Shown: positions 5,828 through 6,821 of the stretch, piece after piece
Position numbering within the stretch: position 1 is the stretch's first letter
How the letters are laid out: the number at the start of each line of letters is the position of its first letter
Source: an uncultured Bacilli bacterium
GTDB taxonomy: Bacteria; Bacillota_I; Bacilli_A; RF39; UBA660
NCBI GenBank assembly: GCA_934097255.1
Contig: CAKONT010000051.1
Location: 1 to 6,821 of the forward strand
Reading direction: 5' to 3'
Length of the DNA stretch: 6,821 bases
The notes under the pieces: model-generated
What the model was told of the DNA's origin: nothing
Database searches by the model: none
The model's input: the letters and a program-made list of their open reading frames with translations, nothing else
Made by a program: the position numbers and the translations under genes

Positions 5828-6820
5828 TTAGAAATATTTAGTAAACTGAGGTAAAACACCTATTCCATTTGTTCTATGTGGAGGCAACTGATAAATATCA
5901 TGTCCTGGAAAATCGTTTGCTTCAACAACAACTGGACCCTTATTAGAAAGAGCTATGTCCCAACCTACCATTCCAACTTCCGGAACAACCTGAGCAAGTT
6001 TTTTTACCAATTCTTTTATTTCGTTCCATTTTGGAATAACAAAGCCGACAAGAGGGTAATTAGTATTCGGATGGAATTTATACAAGTTGCCATTTTTGTC
6101 TAACGCATTATATTTAATACTCCCTGTTGATATTTCAATTGGAACAACCATACCATCGGAATTAAAATTGTCAACAAAATTATGGCCTCCACCAATTCTA
6201 AAATATGCTGCAACAATTCCGACTTCATTATTTTTATTAATGCTAACGATTCTAAAAGTATTAATACAACTAGGATTAATCTTGTCTATTTCTTTATCTT
6301 GAATAATTAATTCTTCAACAACTACCAATTTTTTTTCAAGCAAATACTTATAGATTTCATTCACATTACCATTTATTTTAATTATCTCGATTCCTTTACC
6401 ACAACTACCATCTCTAGGTTTTGCAATAAATTTACTATGTTTTTTACAAAAAGATTTGAATTCATTCAAATTGTCATTTAAAAAAAGAAAATCCCTCTTT
6501 ACATAGTCTTTAAATCTTTCTAAAAATTCATCTTTATTTTCAAAAATGTGAATATATCTTTTGTCATTATATTTTTTTATTAAATAATTATTTTTACCTC
6601 TTGTCATAATCGTTTTTCTTTGACGATTATTTAAATTATACATTTCAAATAGCCAATAATCCATATAGCCAGCTTGATACTTTACCGCACAAAGTGCCAT
6701 ATCAAAAAATATAAATATTTTACTTTTTTTTGTTTTTTTACTTATTTCATTTATTTTTGAAAACATTTGTTTAAAACTCATTCCAAATATTCTTTTTAAT
6801 ACATACATATTCATCACCAT
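5828..6820 (-). CDS. ATP-grasp protein, sugar-transfer-associated type (start at or beyond window edge)
   Basis: Up to 330 residues are visible. The C-terminal two thirds form an ATP-grasp domain. FIAKPRDGSCGKGIEI (131-146) gives the ATP-binding lysine and glycine-rich loop, VVVEELI (166-172) the hinge, and NPSCINTFRIV (182-192) plus FRIGGGHNFVDNFNSDG (207-223) are typical of the sugar-transfer-associated ATP-grasp family. GWDIAL (287-292) and VVVEANDFPG (297-306) hold the metal-binding D288, E300 and N302. Such proteins are expected to activate a carboxylate with ATP and join it to an amine or hydroxyl; in this family the partners are often surface-glycan genes, but the substrate here is unknown. 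Start choices are ATG 6820, 6814 or 6808; GGTGA five bases before ATG 6808 favours a 326-residue product. The frame has only one base of upstream sequence, so an earlier start outside the window is possible. No signal peptide is evident, so it is probably cytosolic. Confidence 0.8.
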   Translation of the reverse strand: MVMNMYVLKRIFGMSFKQMFSKINEISKKTKKSKIFIFFDMALCAVKYQAGYMDYWLFEMYNLNNRQRKTIMTRGKNNYLIKKYNDKRYIHIFENKDEFLERFKDYVKRDFLFLNDNLNEFKSFCKKHSKFIAKPRDGSCGKGIEIIKINGNVNEIYKYLLEKKLVVVEELIIQDKEIDKINPSCINTFRIVSINKNNEVGIVAAYFRIGGGHNFVDNFNSDGMVVPIEISTGSIKYNALDKNGNLYKFHPNTNYPLVGFVIPKWNEIKELVKKLAQVVPEVGMVGWDIALSNKGPVVVEANDFPGHDIYQLPPHRTNGIGVLPQFTKYF

Positions 6821-6821
6821 T

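Noticed and set aside
5876..6302. Two overlapping plus-strand open frames of 75 and 71 codons
   Set aside because: Both are antisense to the conserved ATP-grasp domain, whose motifs prove the minus-strand frame real.

Overview
The window is very AT-rich, with A/T-loaded codons and long poly-A/T runs. It reads as a chromosomal segment of a low-GC Firmicute-type bacterium with a cell wall, most plausibly from a Bacilli/Erysipelotrichia-like or uncultured gut lineage; this placement is inference from composition and gene content only. Tryptophan is written TGG and the MurT-like gene ends in TGA, so the standard bacterial code fits better than the Mycoplasma code. No RNA genes, insertion sequences, CRISPR arrays or phage genes were seen. 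Coding density is high and the longest gene-free stretch is about 120 bases.

Layout from left to right. (1) Positions 1-1517, minus strand: a multi-pass lipid-linked-precursor flippase of the MurJ/YtgP/SpoVB type, cut by the left edge. (2) Positions 1518-1636: a compact divergent promoter region. (3) Positions 1637-2800, plus strand: a divergent alanine racemase. (4) Positions 2790-2828: a near-perfect hairpin shared by the convergent genes on either side. (5) Positions 2832-5709, minus strand: an apparent three-gene operon, in transcription order a helix-turn-helix regulator, a MurT-like Mur ligase and a GatD-like amidotransferase subunit; the last two overlap by 11 bases. (6) Positions 5710-5827: promoter, repeated TGTAAA motifs and a terminator. 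(7) Positions 5828-6820, minus strand: an ATP-grasp protein of the sugar-transfer-associated type, reaching the right edge.

Most of the genes point to peptidoglycan and cell-surface chemistry: D-alanine supply (alanine racemase), modification of the stem-peptide glutamate of lipid II (MurT/GatD family), export of the lipid-linked precursor (flippase), and an ATP-grasp ligase of a type usually tied to surface glycans.

The main surprise is the MurT/GatD-like pair. Compared with the Staphylococcus aureus enzyme as I remember it, the glutaminase Cys and His of GatD and the MurT Asp that completes the triad all appear to be replaced (T90, L187, T364). The ATP-binding loop and the four-Cys zinc ribbon of MurT are kept. 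Both genes are open, overlapping and preceded by good ribosome binding sites, so this looks like a maintained glutaminase-dead variant complex rather than decay. The alanine racemase also departs from its family at a conserved active-site Met-Asp pair (Met-Cys here).
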